A DNA stretch of 64,000 nt, from positions 248,001 to 312,000 of the forward strand of contig NZ_FNBD01000002.1 in NCBI RefSeq assembly GCF_900102165.1, given 5' to 3'. Positions 9,828-19,014 of this stretch are shown here, one piece after another (position 1 is the first letter of the stretch; each line of letters opens with the position of its first letter). Below the pieces are notes generated by a model, which saw only the letters and a program-made list of their open reading frames with translations, did not search any database and had not been told where the DNA came from. The stretch comes from Cellulophaga baltica. Its GTDB lineage: Bacteria; Bacteroidota; Bacteroidia; Flavobacteriales; Flavobacteriaceae. The position numbers were made by a program, and so were the translations under genes.

Positions 9828-10511
9828 ATGGCTGAGAGTATATTACACCTAAAGGATGTTTCTGTTTTCCAAAAAGAAAATTTGGTTTTAAATGATATTA
9901 ATCTTGAAATAAAACAAGGTGAATTTATTTATCTCATTGGAAAAACAGGAAGTGGCAAAAGTAGTTTCATGAAAACACTCTATGGAGATCTACCTTTAAA
10001 CCATGGTACTGGGAGCATTGTAGATTTTGATTTGAGGAAATTAAAAGAAAATGACATTCCTTTTTTAAGGCGTAAACTTGGTATTGTTTTTCAAGATTTT
10101 AAATTACTTCCAGACCGTACGATAAATAATAACTTACTATTTGTTTTAAAAGCTACAGGATGGAAAGACAAATCTAAGATGGACACGCAAGTAGAAACTG
10201 TTTTAGACAAAGTAGGCATGAAAACTAAAGGCTTTAAATTTCCTCATGAACTTTCTGGTGGTGAACAGCAGCGTATAGCCATAGCTAGAGCATTACTAAA
10301 TGATCCAGAACTAATTTTAGCCGATGAACCTACTGGAAATCTTGACCCACAAACTAGTGTAGAGGTGATGAAAGTTTTACAAGAGATTAACAAAACAGGC
10401 CGTACCATTTTGATGGCTACACATGATTATGCTTTGATTTTGAAATACCCTTCTAAAACTCTTAAATGTGATGGTAACAAAGTTTTTGAGGTGGTTCAAA
10501 AAGCTGTTTAA
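9828..10511 (+). CDS. ftsE: Cell division ATP-binding protein FtsE
   Basis: At 227 residues this has the usual FtsE length, with Walker A GKTGSGKSS, Q-loop GIVFQDFKLLPDRT, signature LSGGEQQRIAIARALL and Walker B LILADEPTGNLDP. The FQDFKLLPDRT sequence is distinctive of FtsE. With FtsX it forms the membrane complex that controls peptidoglycan hydrolases at the division septum. FtsX is not next to it here; separate loci are common in Bacteroidota. Confidence 0.9.
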   Translation: MAESILHLKDVSVFQKENLVLNDINLEIKQGEFIYLIGKTGSGKSSFMKTLYGDLPLNHGTGSIVDFDLRKLKENDIPFLRRKLGIVFQDFKLLPDRTINNNLLFVLKATGWKDKSKMDTQVETVLDKVGMKTKGFKFPHELSGGEQQRIAIARALLNDPELILADEPTGNLDPQTSVEVMKVLQEINKTGRTILMATHDYALILKYPSKTLKCDGNKVFEVVQKAV

Positions 10512-10632
10512 ACAATTAAAAACTAACACCAGAAATACCTTTGATAAAATTAATGTATCATTATAAATGATAAAACAGAGGGCTACCTAAAGCCTGAACC
10601 ACCCATTACTTAACCCCATCTAGTACCTGATA

Positions 10633-11448
10633 ATGATTCTAAAAAAAGAAAATTTTAAGCCCGATAAAAAAATAAAACCGTTTATAGGGATTATTTTATT
10701 TTTGGTTTCTATCATTTTATCTATCATAACATTGCCCTTAGGTTTTGTATATGGAATTTTTCAAAATCTGTATAGAAAAGGTTTTAAAGGAGTTGGTGAA
10801 TACTGCCTTAAAGTTGCCATCTCTATTGATCAATTAGGAAATGTTGCCATGCAACATTTGATTAATGCGCTATGGATAACCCCACTAGGCTATAAATTTG
10901 GAAATAGGGATGAAACGATATCTAGTGCTCTTGGCAGAAACAAACAATTAGGAACGCTTACCGGTTTTGGAAAACTTATAGACACCATTTTAGATAAGCT
11001 AGATCCTGATCATTCCTTAAACTCTATTGATTACTATATTGAACCCACTGAGCAGATTATAGATAAAATAGCTTGGATTCATCTAAAGGATAAAAAAATC
11101 TTAAGCACTCGTAGTATTGGGAGAAGTACGTATTACATCCCTGGAGGCAAAAAGGAACTCAATGAAACAGATCATGCTGCACTTCTTCGAGAAATCAAAG
11201 AGGAATTAGAGGTAGATTTACTAGTAAAAACCTTGAACTTTCTAGGGGTGTTTGAAGCACAAGCAGACAGCCATAAACCAGGTACTTTAGTTCGGATGAC
11301 ATGTTATTTTGCGGAATACACTGGGGAGTTAAAAGCCGCTTCTGAAATAGAAGAAATAATTTGGCTCAATTACAAAGACAAAGAACTGGTCTCTGAAGTA
11401 GACAAAATTATTTTTGATTATTTACACCACCAAGAATTACTGCAGTAA
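10633..11448 (+). CDS. Membrane-domain/Nudix hydrolase fusion protein
   Basis: Residues 1-130 carry a hydrophobic segment (about 17-42) and a conserved-looking stretch (AISIDQLGN, GYKFGNRDETISSALG, LDPDHSLNSID) that I associate with a stand-alone small membrane protein of flavobacteria. Residues 140-271 are a Nudix domain with GG at 171-172 and REIKEEL at 186-192, the metal-binding glutamates of the Nudix box intact. It probably hydrolyses a nucleoside diphosphate derivative at the membrane. The fusion is unusual, since most Nudix enzymes are soluble and about 150 residues. It stands alone between ftsE and ppgK. Confidence 0.78.
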   Translation: MILKKENFKPDKKIKPFIGIILFLVSIILSIITLPLGFVYGIFQNLYRKGFKGVGEYCLKVAISIDQLGNVAMQHLINALWITPLGYKFGNRDETISSALGRNKQLGTLTGFGKLIDTILDKLDPDHSLNSIDYYIEPTEQIIDKIAWIHLKDKKILSTRSIGRSTYYIPGGKKELNETDHAALLREIKEELEVDLLVKTLNFLGVFEAQADSHKPGTLVRMTCYFAEYTGELKAASEIEEIIWLNYKDKELVSEVDKIIFDYLHHQELLQ

Positions 11449-11481
11449 ATAAAAAGCCAACAACGCATACTAATTTTTCGC

Positions 11482-11489
11482 TACTTTTG
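11482..11489 (+). promoter_or_regulatory. Putative Bacteroidetes -7 box for ppgK
   Basis: TACTTTTG fits the Bacteroidetes sigma-ABfr -7 consensus TAnnTTTG and lies 26 bp before the ATG of the glucokinase gene. A good -33 TTTG partner is not obvious, so this is a moderate call. Confidence 0.4.
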
Positions 11490-11515
11490 TTTTACTATAC
11501 CATTAAAACACACAA

Positions 11516-12259
11516 ATGACTTTATTAGGAATTGATATTGGAGGCTCAGGAATAAAAGGGGCACTCGTGAATACAGTAACTGGTGAACTTCTTACGGAGC
11601 GCTTTAGAATAGAAACTCCTAAATCAGGAAAGCCAGAAGAGATCGCTGAAGTATTTGCAAAAATTGTAAAACATTTTAATTATCAAGGTCCTATTGGTTG
11701 TGGTTTTCCTACCATTATTAAAAATGGTGTTTGTAAGGCTCACGGTAATCTAAGTAAAAAATGGCTAGGTGTAAATGCGGAGGAACTTTTCAGTGATTTC
11801 ACAGGATTACCTGTTACGGTAATTAATGATGCGGATGCCGCGGGCTATGCCACCATGAATTATGGAATAGGAAAAGGTGAAAAAGGATTGGTATTGATGA
11901 TTACTATTGGTACCGGATTAGGAAGTGGTGCATTTTTTAATGGAGAGCTTCTACCTAATTTTGAATTAGGCCAAATTCCTTATAAAAAGCATGCTAAATT
12001 TGAACACTATGCAGCTGCCTCTGTAAAGGAAAAAGAAAAACTGAGTTATAAAAAATGGGGAAAACGATTCAATAAGTTTTTAGAATATGTTGAATTAATA
12101 GTTTCTCCTGACTTGATAATCATAGGCGGTGGAACCTCAAAATACTTTGACGAATTTGAAAAACATATCACTATTGACACCCGCGTAATACCTGCAGAGC
12201 TACAAAATTATGCTGGAATAATTGGTGCCGCTACCGCAGCCTATAAAAAGAAACGATAG
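11516..12259 (+). CDS. ppgK: Polyphosphate glucokinase (ROK family)
   Basis: The 247-residue protein starts MTLLGIDIGGSGIKGALV, the phosphate-1 motif of ROK kinases, and contains INDADAAGYATM (catalytic Asp), ITIGTGLGSG and a second GGG nucleotide-type motif (IIIGGGTSKYFDEF). Length and the spacing of these motifs match PPGK, which phosphorylates glucose with polyphosphate as donor. It is a single gene closed by a strong terminator. A generic ROK glucokinase is the alternative, but those are usually near 300 residues. Confidence 0.85.
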   Translation: MTLLGIDIGGSGIKGALVNTVTGELLTERFRIETPKSGKPEEIAEVFAKIVKHFNYQGPIGCGFPTIIKNGVCKAHGNLSKKWLGVNAEELFSDFTGLPVTVINDADAAGYATMNYGIGKGEKGLVLMITIGTGLGSGAFFNGELLPNFELGQIPYKKHAKFEHYAAASVKEKEKLSYKKWGKRFNKFLEYVELIVSPDLIIIGGGTSKYFDEFEKHITIDTRVIPAELQNYAGIIGAATAAYKKKR

Positions 12260-12277
12260 CAAGTGTCTATTAAACAT

Positions 12278-12316
12278 AAAAAAGCCTCTAATTATAAAAA
12301 TTAGAGGCTTTCTTTT
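12278..12316. terminator. Bidirectional terminator between ppgK and the DUF6503 gene
   Basis: AAGCCTCTAATT and AATTAGAGGCTT form a 12-bp perfect stem with the short loop ATAAA, flanked by an A-run on the left and a T-run on the right. It can therefore end transcription of the two convergent genes on either side. Confidence 0.85.
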
Positions 12317-12336
12317 ATTAGCTTAAATCAAATTTC

Positions 12337-13239
12337 TTATTGTGCAGGCACAACGGTAGCACCTTCTGGCTTCGAAAAATAATCTTCAGGAACCTCTACT
12401 ACAAACGTAACATCACTGATATCAATTTTTGTAATGTATTCTCCCATCTCTTCATTTTTATCCAACCAATGTGTTTTTAAACCTGTTGGAAGAAGAATTC
12501 CGTTCGTTTCTTTTTGACCTACAATCTCCATAATTTTTTCTGGAGCATGACCTCCTTTTGGAAAGTACTGCGGGTACGATACAATGTACCTAGTAGCACT
12601 ATTTATGTGCGTATCCTTATCAAAGTATAAAATATAAAAATCATCTGGCGCATCTCCTACATTTTCTCCGAAGGTAACTTTTACAACATCTTGTAATTTA
12701 CCCTTGTATTCTTTCTCTGGTAATAGTTCTAAACTTACCCCTTCACCATCCAAAATAAATGGGTGTCCGGCGAGGTACAATGGTGTTAAGGCCCAAAATC
12801 TAGTATCATACTCAAAAGCAGTACTGTCTTTAGCTTTCACCCAAGCCTCTTTACCATCCCAACCAAAAATTGCCGTACTATCGGTATAACTGGTGTGCCT
12901 AGCCTTATTATTCCACGTATCGATGGTCTGATAAGAGTTTCTGCGGGTAGAACCATCTAACGGTTGGTAATCAAACCTAAAAGATAAATAACCATTAGAA
13001 TACCATGTATCCAAACCACCATGAGCCTCCATTGCGCTCCAAACAATTTTACCTGCATCTGTAGCATTCAATCTTTCTTTTGCTTTTGCTACTCTATTGG
13101 CTACCCAAGTTTCTGGAATATGATAAGCAGGTTCCTGAACCTCTTCCGTTGCAACAGCTTCCATTTTTTTAGGCTGCTCTTTACATGATCCAATTAACAA
13201 CAATAGTGCAACAAGTGCTATATTTAATCCTAATTTCAT
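12337..13239 (-). CDS. DUF6503-type lipoprotein
   Basis: The 300-residue protein has a type II signal peptide with lipobox LIGSC (Cys 19). The body contains VWSAMEAHGGLDTWYSNG, FGWDGKEAWVKAKDST and GDAPDDFYILYFDK, which I recognise as the pattern of the DUF6503 family found in Bacteroidota. The fold resembles LolA/LolB-type lipoprotein-binding shells in general appearance, but the function is undescribed. It is monocistronic, with terminators on both sides. Confidence 0.8.
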   Translation of the reverse strand: MKLGLNIALVALLLLIGSCKEQPKKMEAVATEEVQEPAYHIPETWVANRVAKAKERLNATDAGKIVWSAMEAHGGLDTWYSNGYLSFRFDYQPLDGSTRRNSYQTIDTWNNKARHTSYTDSTAIFGWDGKEAWVKAKDSTAFEYDTRFWALTPLYLAGHPFILDGEGVSLELLPEKEYKGKLQDVVKVTFGENVGDAPDDFYILYFDKDTHINSATRYIVSYPQYFPKGGHAPEKIMEIVGQKETNGILLPTGLKTHWLDKNEEMGEYITKIDISDVTFVVEVPEDYFSKPEGATVVPAQ

Positions 13240-13295
13240 TGATGTATTTTAAAAGTTAAATTGGATAGTCGATTTTTTTATAAATTCCTTACATA

Positions 13296-13328
13296 AAAAA
13301 ACCCAAGATTTTCATCTTGGGTTTATAT
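13296..13328. terminator. Terminator downstream of typA
   Basis: AACCCAAGA and TCTTGGGTT form a 9-bp stem around TTTTCA, with A-run and T-rich flanks. It follows the typA stop on the minus strand and precedes the DUF6503 gene. Confidence 0.8.
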
Positions 13329-13348
13329 TTAAAAGTATGCTTAAAATA

Positions 13349-15148
13349 TTAAGCTATTTTGTTACGCTTACGTTCGTTTTCCGTTAAGTATATTTTTCTT
13401 AAACGAATATACTTAGGAGTTACCTCAACATATTCATCTTTTTGAATATACTCTAGAGCTTCTTCTAATGAAAACTTAATTGCAGGTACAATTTTTGCTT
13501 TATCATCTGCTCCAGAAGAACGTACGTTAGACATTTTTTTAGTTTTTGTAATGTTTACTGTCATATCATCACCTCTAGAATTTTCTCCGATAACTTGACC
13601 TTCGTAGATATCTTCTCCTGGCTCCACAAAAAACTTACCTCTATCTTGTAATTTATCAATAGAATAAGGAATAGATTTTCCCATTTCCATAGAAACTAGA
13701 GAACCATTTTGTCTTTGAGGAATATCACCTCTCATTGGTTGATACTCTAAGAAACGGTGTGACATAATAGCCTCACCAGCAGTTGCCGTTAATAATTGGT
13801 TTCTTAAACCGATAATACCACGAGAAGGAATTAAAAACTCACAAACCATACGGTTTCCTTTTGCTTCCATACTCGTCATTTCACCTTTACGCATAGATAC
13901 CATTTCTACTGCTCTACCTGAAACTTCTTCTGGTAAATCAATTGTTAATTGCTCTACAGGCTCACATTTAACACCATCAATTTCCTTGATAATTACTTGT
14001 GGTTGACCAATTTGTAATTCATACCCTTCACGACGCATAGTTTCAATAAGTACTGATAAGTGTAATACACCTCTACCAAATACTAAAAATTTATCTGCAC
14101 TATTAGTATCATTAACACGTAATGCTAAGTTTTTTTCTAACTCACGAGATAAACGATCTTTAATATGACGAGAAGTAACAAATTTACCATCCTTACCAAA
14201 GAATGGAGAATCGTTAATGGTAAACAACATACTCATTGTTGGTTCATCAATAGCAATTGTTTTTAACCCTTCAGGATTTTCAATATCAGCAACAGTATCA
14301 CCAATTTCAAAACCTTCTAGACCTACAATGGCACAAATATCACCAGTTTTAACTTCTTCTACTCTAAGTCTTCCTAAACCTTCGAATGTATAAAGTTCTT
14401 TAATTTTTGTCTTTACAATAGAACCATCTCTTTTTACCAAAGAAACTTGTTGCCCTTCTTTTAAACCACCTCTTAACAATCTACCAATCGCAATACGACC
14501 TGTAAAAGAAGAGAAATCTAAAGATGTAATTAACATTTGAGTATTTCCTTCTTTTGGTTCAAAAGTTGGAACATGCTCTATAACCATATCTAACAATGGC
14601 TCTATATTTTCTGTTTGTTTTTTCCAATCTTCACTCATCCAGTTATTCTTAGCTGAACCGTAAACTGTAGGAAAATCTAGCTGCCATTCTTCTGCACCTA
14701 ATTCAAACATTAAATCAAAAACTTTCTCATGAACTTCTTCAGGAGTACAGTTTTCTTTATCTACTTTATTAACCACCACGCAAGGCTTAAGACCTAAGTC
14801 AATTGCTTTCTGTAATACAAAACGTGTTTGTGGCATTGGGCCTTCAAAAGCATCTACCAACAATAAAACACCATCTGCCATGTTTAATACACGCTCTACT
14901 TCACCACCAAAATCGGCGTGACCAGGAGTGTCAATAATATTAATCTTAGTACCTTTATATACTACTGAAACGTTTTTAGAAGTAATGGTAATACCTCTTT
15001 CTCTTTCTAAATCGTTATTATCTAATATTAAATCACCTGTGTTTTGATTTTCTCTAAACAACTGACAGTGATACATAATCTTATCTACCAAGGTAGTCTT
15101 ACCGTGATCGACATGGGCAATAATGGCAATATTTTTTGTTGCTGACAT
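13349..15148 (-). CDS. typA: Translational GTPase TypA/BipA
   Basis: The full-length 599-residue protein has G1 [11 protein letters not shown]2 RGITI, G3 [17 protein letters not shown]4 NKVDK and the C-terminal BipA domain with [21 protein letters not shown]. BipA is an EF-G-like GTPase that helps 50S assembly and growth under stress. The ATG at 15148 is followed by [15 protein letters not shown], the expected family start. The gene stands alone. Confidence 0.96.
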   Translation of the reverse strand: MSATKNIAIIAHVDHGKTTLVDKIMYHCQLFRENQNTGDLILDNNDLERERGITITSKNVSVVYKGTKINIIDTPGHADFGGEVERVLNMADGVLLLVDAFEGPMPQTRFVLQKAIDLGLKPCVVVNKVDKENCTPEEVHEKVFDLMFELGAEEWQLDFPTVYGSAKNNWMSEDWKKQTENIEPLLDMVIEHVPTFEPKEGNTQMLITSLDFSSFTGRIAIGRLLRGGLKEGQQVSLVKRDGSIVKTKIKELYTFEGLGRLRVEEVKTGDICAIVGLEGFEIGDTVADIENPEGLKTIAIDEPTMSMLFTINDSPFFGKDGKFVTSRHIKDRLSRELEKNLALRVNDTNSADKFLVFGRGVLHLSVLIETMRREGYELQIGQPQVIIKEIDGVKCEPVEQLTIDLPEEVSGRAVEMVSMRKGEMTSMEAKGNRMVCEFLIPSRGIIGLRNQLLTATAGEAIMSHRFLEYQPMRGDIPQRQNGSLVSMEMGKSIPYSIDKLQDRGKFFVEPGEDIYEGQVIGENSRGDDMTVNITKTKKMSNVRSSGADDKAKIVPAIKFSLEEALEYIQKDEYVEVTPKYIRLRKIYLTENERKRNKIA

Positions 15149-15291
15149 AAATACTTTATTAAAGGAACTATTCCCTGCTAAATTTTGCGCAAAGGTACTG
15201 CTATTTTTTGAAGTGTAACTGAAAGTTGTGATTTTTTTATTTGACTGATTTTGAGCATGTTCTAGCTATAGTAATTCGACCTAAATTCTAT

Positions 15292-15299
15292 TATCTTTG
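15292..15299 (+). promoter_or_regulatory. Putative -7 box for kdsA
   Basis: TATCTTTG matches the Bacteroidetes TAnnTTTG element 22 bp before the kdsA ATG, which is a usual spacing for a short leader. The -33 element is not clear. Confidence 0.4.
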
Positions 15300-15320
15300 T
15301 AGTCTTAATTATATGTACCA

Positions 15321-16142
15321 ATGAATCTAGATAAGATACCTCAAATAAAACACACTAATAGTGGTAATTTCTTCCTTTTATGTGGCCCCTGTGCTATTGA
15401 AGGCGAAGATATGGCGCTGCGTATTGCAGAGCGTATTGTTGAAGTTACAGATAAGCTTCAAATTCCTTATATTTTTAAGGGAAGCTTCAAAAAAGCGAAC
15501 CGTAGCCGCGTAGATTCCTTCTCTGGAATTGGAGACGAAAAAGCACTGAAAATTTTGAGAAAAGTATCTGAGACTTTCAAAGTTCCTACCGTAACGGATA
15601 TTCATGAGGTAACAGATGCTGCTATGGCTGCGGCATATGTAGACGTCTTACAAATCCCAGCTTTTTTAGTACGTCAAACAGATTTAGTAGTGGCTGCTGC
15701 AAATACAGGAAAAGTTGTAAATTTAAAAAAAGGGCAATTTATGAGTCCGGAAAGTATGCAACATGCAGTAACCAAGGTAACCGATTCTGGCAATGAGCAA
15801 GTGGTTATTACAGATCGTGGTACTATGTTTGGCTATAAAGATATGATTGTAGATTTTAGAGGTATTCCTACCATGAAAGCATACGCTCCTGTGGTTTTAG
15901 ATGTTACCCATTCCTTACAACAACCTAATCAAACTAGCGGTGTTACCGGTGGCAGACCTGATATGATTGAGACAATAGCTCGTGCAGGTATCGTTACCGG
16001 TGCAGATGGTATTTTCATGGAAACGCATTATGACCCATCTATTGCAAAAAGTGATGGTGCCAACATGTTACATTTAGATCATTTAGAAAAACTTCTTACC
16101 AATTTGGTCGCTATTCGAAAAACAGTGAATGGCCTTAAATAA
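15321..16142 (+). CDS. kdsA: 3-deoxy-8-phosphooctulonate synthase
   Basis: The 273-residue protein has the family motifs GPCAIEGEDMALRIAE, FKGSFKKANRSRVDSF, PTVTDIHE, DVLQIPAFLVRQTDL and LDVTHSLQQPN. It condenses arabinose-5-phosphate with phosphoenolpyruvate to Kdo-8-phosphate for lipopolysaccharide, in the cytoplasm. A strong terminator follows directly. Confidence 0.96.
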   Translation: MNLDKIPQIKHTNSGNFFLLCGPCAIEGEDMALRIAERIVEVTDKLQIPYIFKGSFKKANRSRVDSFSGIGDEKALKILRKVSETFKVPTVTDIHEVTDAAMAAAYVDVLQIPAFLVRQTDLVVAAANTGKVVNLKKGQFMSPESMQHAVTKVTDSGNEQVVITDRGTMFGYKDMIVDFRGIPTMKAYAPVVLDVTHSLQQPNQTSGVTGGRPDMIETIARAGIVTGADGIFMETHYDPSIAKSDGANMLHLDHLEKLLTNLVAIRKTVNGLK

Positions 16143-16183
16143 AACAATAGAGGGAAAACAAATTGTTTTCCCTCTATTAGTAT
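16140..16183. terminator. Bidirectional terminator between kdsA and a convergent lipoprotein gene
   Basis: AATAGAGGGAAAAC and GTTTTCCCTCTATT make a 14-bp perfect stem with the loop AAATT, immediately after the kdsA stop. It serves kdsA and possibly the convergent lipoprotein gene. Confidence 0.85.
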
Positions 16184-16202
16184 TTGCTATTTGTAAAGTA
16201 CT

Positions 16203-16673
16203 TTACTCACAAATTGAAACCGTAAAAGCACCTTCAAAAATACTTTCAGGAAACGCCTCTGAACCTTCTTTGTTGAGTTTCATCTTTCCTGAAATTTCGG
16301 TGTCAGATACAGCAGTAATCTCTACTATAGTTTCTGTTAAATTATTAAATGGTGTGTTGTTCCCATCTTGAGTTACAATGTTAACGTCTGTATATACCCC
16401 TACCATATTAGGAACAGAAGTATTCACCGTTAACGTATAATCAAAGATATCTGAATCGCAACCAAAATTTTCATTGGTTAGGTAAATGGTAATTTCTTCT
16501 GTACTCGTACTTGATCTAAAAAAAGCCTTACCTCCCTGTACCGTAAAAGCTTTCCCTTCTACTGTCCCAGTAAGGGTCTGATCACTGATATTATCCGTAC
16601 TAGAATCATCTTTATCACTAGAACAACTCATGACTGTAAATACTAAAATAAGGGACCAAAATAATTTTTTCAT
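16203..16673 (-). CDS. Small hypothetical lipoprotein
   Basis: The 156-residue protein has a type II signal peptide (MKKLFWSLILVFTVMSCSSDKDD, Cys 17) followed by an acidic Ser/Asp linker and a beta-rich body of about 120 residues (AFTVQGGKAFFRSSTSTEE, DTEISGKMKLNKEG). This is the usual look of secreted Bacteroidota beta-sandwich lipoproteins. No function can be assigned. Confidence 0.75.
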   Translation of the reverse strand: MKKLFWSLILVFTVMSCSSDKDDSSTDNISDQTLTGTVEGKAFTVQGGKAFFRSSTSTEEITIYLTNENFGCDSDIFDYTLTVNTSVPNMVGVYTDVNIVTQDGNNTPFNNLTETIVEITAVSDTEISGKMKLNKEGSEAFPESIFEGAFTVSICE

Positions 16674-16823
16674 TATGTAGTTTTTAAGTTTGTTATTAAA
16701 AACTCAAAATAATTTCATTTATTGCCTACTTCCTCCGTTACTCAACAATTGGAGAGATCAATAGCAAAGTGCAACAAAAATGAGGATTCTTCGTTTTTAA
16801 CCTAAACTAGATTATACCGAAAA

Positions 16824-17477
16824 TTGACAGAAATAATCCAACATATAAAAAAACATAGACGCTATAAAATCTTAGTGATCCTAACCATACTAGGTACGAT
16901 AACATTACTTGGAAGAATAGTATATACGGGAACAATATTTTTTACTTTTCTACTTTGGAATCTATTTTTAGCTTTTCTACCCGTAGTTTTCTCTAAAACT
17001 TTACGATATAGTCAAAAAATAAGTACGTCTAAATTTCTTAGCGCACTTTTCATTATTCTTTGGCTTTTATTCATCCCGAATAGCCCCTACATTATTACCG
17101 ACCTAAAACATGTCGATAATGATTATGGGATTCAGGTGTTTGATTTTCTACTCATATTAATTTTTGCCGTAAATGGCTTACTCATGGGTGTTATTTCTTT
17201 GTTAGATATATTTCATCTGCTAACTCATAAGTACAGCACCAAAATTACCCATTTTGTTATATTTAGCATTTGTCTACTAGGTGGATTCGGAATATTCCTA
17301 GGTAGATTCTTACGCTTTAATTCTTGGGATATTATTTCTAGACCTGATATTCTATTCTACGGCATCTTCCATACCCTATTCATGAAAGAAACATGGATGT
17401 GGACACTAATTTTCGGAGGTTTTATGTGGATTTCATTTGTAGCCATAAAGCCTTTATTGAAAAGAAAAACAATCTAA
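16824..17477 (+). CDS. DUF1361 integral membrane protein
   Basis: The 217-residue protein has five to six hydrophobic segments and the DUF1361 signature FIPNSPYIITDLKHV near residues 84-98. The only plausible start is TTG at 16824, since the next in-frame ATG is deep in the protein. The family has no established function. Confidence 0.78.
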   Translation: MTEIIQHIKKHRRYKILVILTILGTITLLGRIVYTGTIFFTFLLWNLFLAFLPVVFSKTLRYSQKISTSKFLSALFIILWLLFIPNSPYIITDLKHVDNDYGIQVFDFLLILIFAVNGLLMGVISLLDIFHLLTHKYSTKITHFVIFSICLLGGFGIFLGRFLRFNSWDIISRPDILFYGIFHTLFMKETWMWTLIFGGFMWISFVAIKPLLKRKTI

Positions 17478-17549
17478 ACTTCTCACTTCAATTATAATAA
17501 GCAGTAAAAATTCTAAAATAAACATAGGAAGATTAAAATATTTATAGTT

Positions 17550-17566
17550 ACTTTGTATTTCAAAGT
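17550..17566. promoter_or_regulatory. Palindromic operator, copy 1 (before the first membrane gene)
   Basis: ACTTTGTATTTCAAAGT is an inverted repeat 8 bp before the ATG at 17575. It is nearly identical to the copy at 18514, and the CTTTG part overlaps a possible -7 element. The winged-helix gene at 18201, in the same cluster, is the natural candidate for its binding protein. Confidence 0.55.
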
Positions 17567-17574
17567 ACTTTAAG

Positions 17575-18198
17575 ATGGAATCAAAAAACTATTTAGACGA
17601 CCTGCATGAAATCAAAAATTTGATGAATAAATCATCACGTTTTATTTCGCTTAGTGGTTTATCTGGAATATTAGCCGGAGTCTATTCTTTAATTGGTGCC
17701 TATTTTGCCCATAAAATTATTACAGACATTCAAAATACTTCTACCTATAGTCAGAGGCTGTTCTTAAGTATTGGTGCTCCCGAACAGTTAATGGTGATTG
17801 CCTTGATTGTAATGATCGCCTCCATCGTTACAGGAATAGTACTCACACGAAAAAAGTCAAAAAAGAGTGGAGAAAAAATATGGAACAGGACTTCTAAGCG
17901 TTTGCTTTTTAACTTTATGGTGCCGCTTATTACCGGAGGTCTTTTCTGCTTCATTTTACTACAAAATCAGACTATGGGGCTTATTGCTCCTGCTACCTTA
18001 ATATTTTATGGTCTAGCTTGTTTAAATGCAAGTAAGTACACTTTGGGAGACGTGCGTTATTTAGGGCTAGCTAATATTACTATTGGCTTAATAGCTACAC
18101 AATATATAGGTTATGGTTTGTATTTTTGGGCCTTAGGATTTGGATTTCTTCATATCCTTTACGGAATAGTTATGTATTACAAATACGATAGACACTAG
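17575..18198 (+). CDS. Hypothetical four- to six-helix membrane protein, partner of a winged-helix regulator
   Basis: The 207-residue protein has hydrophobic segments at about 25-45, 65-88, 110-128, 135-150 and 165-200. It precedes the winged-helix regulator gene with only 2 bp between stop and start, so the pair is translationally linked. The same pairing of such a membrane protein with this regulator type occurs widely in Bacteroidota. Function unknown. Confidence 0.7.
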   Translation: MESKNYLDDLHEIKNLMNKSSRFISLSGLSGILAGVYSLIGAYFAHKIITDIQNTSTYSQRLFLSIGAPEQLMVIALIVMIASIVTGIVLTRKKSKKSGEKIWNRTSKRLLFNFMVPLITGGLFCFILLQNQTMGLIAPATLIFYGLACLNASKYTLGDVRYLGLANITIGLIATQYIGYGLYFWALGFGFLHILYGIVMYYKYDRH

Positions 18199-18200
18199 AT

Positions 18201-18494
18201 TTGGGACTTATAAATAACATAAATAAGACATTTGATCATCGCATCAGATTAGGCATGATGAGTATACTCATGGTGAATGAATATGCTGATTTTAATATGT
18301 TTAAAGAATTGCTTGATGTTACAGACGGAAATTTAGCCAGTCACGCCAAAGCTTTGGAAAAAGAAGATTATATCATGGTAGAGAAACGATTTATAGGAAG
18401 AAAGCCAAATACCAGATATTCTGCTACTGCTTTGGGAAAAGCAGCATTTAAAAAGCACATTGATGCACTAGAAATTTTAATCAAGAAATTCTAA
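18201..18494 (+). CDS. Winged-helix transcriptional regulator (MarR/ArsR-like, HTH_34 type)
   Basis: The 97-residue protein starts at TTG 18201, two bases after the preceding stop, and reads FDHRIRLGMMSILMVNEYADFNMFKELL, then DVTDGNLASHAKALEKEDYI (recognition helix region) and RKPNTRYSATALGKAAFKKH (wing). This is a one-domain DNA-binding protein of a family usually found beside membrane-protein genes. The two near-identical palindromes at 17550 and 18514 flank it and suggest autoregulation plus control of the downstream operon. Confidence 0.85.
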   Translation: MGLINNINKTFDHRIRLGMMSILMVNEYADFNMFKELLDVTDGNLASHAKALEKEDYIMVEKRFIGRKPNTRYSATALGKAAFKKHIDALEILIKKF

Positions 18495-18513
18495 TCTATT
18501 TTTTTATCTATTT

Positions 18514-18530
18514 ACTTTGAAATTCAAAGT
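18514..18530. promoter_or_regulatory. Palindromic operator, copy 2 (before the Coq4-like gene)
   Basis: ACTTTGAAATTCAAAGT is a perfect 8-bp inverted repeat around a central A, 18 bp before the ATG at 18549. It differs from the copy at 17550 at only two central positions, and both are followed by ACTTT. Confidence 0.6.
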
Positions 18531-18548
18531 ACTTTTAATACCTGAATT

Positions 18549-19004
18549 ATGAAAGCATTTATTTTTGAACAGCTTTATGAAATTAGCAAAAAACCATATC
18601 AGAAGTATTTTAAAAAAAATAAGCCATGGACGGTTACTGTGAAAGAATTAGTAGCCTTACCTCCCAGCTCTTTAGGTGCAGAATTGCACCACTTTTTAAC
18701 CAAGCACGGCTTTGAATTACAACCTAAATTAGAAAGTCATGATATTTACCATGTACTAACAAACATAGGAACCACAGTTCCAGAAGAGATTAGTATGCAA
18801 TATTTTTTATGGGGTAATGGAAAAAGGAGTTTATATCTTTTTTCCGTACTCACCATTGGCACCCTTTTTTACTGCTCTCATTACAAAAGGTTCCTCCATG
18901 AATACAAGAGAGGCAAGAGCTCCTCTAAGTTTTATCAAATAGATTTTCAAAAATTAGTACATCTACCAATTCACAACATCAGAACAGCCTTCTGTATACA
19001 CTAA
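18549..19004 (+). CDS. Coq4-like protein
   Basis: The 151-residue protein contains ESHDIYHVLTNIGTTVPEEI at about residues 72-91, resembling the HDxxH...E metal-site motif of the Coq4 family of ubiquinone biosynthesis scaffold proteins, here in a short bacterial form. It is the first gene of an apparent three-gene run (Coq4-like, DUF4173, small membrane protein) behind palindrome copy 2. The quinone link is inference from the motif only. Confidence 0.6.
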   Translation: MKAFIFEQLYEISKKPYQKYFKKNKPWTVTVKELVALPPSSLGAELHHFLTKHGFELQPKLESHDIYHVLTNIGTTVPEEISMQYFLWGNGKRSLYLFSVLTIGTLFYCSHYKRFLHEYKRGKSSSKFYQIDFQKLVHLPIHNIRTAFCIH

Positions 19005-19014
19005 AAATTATATT

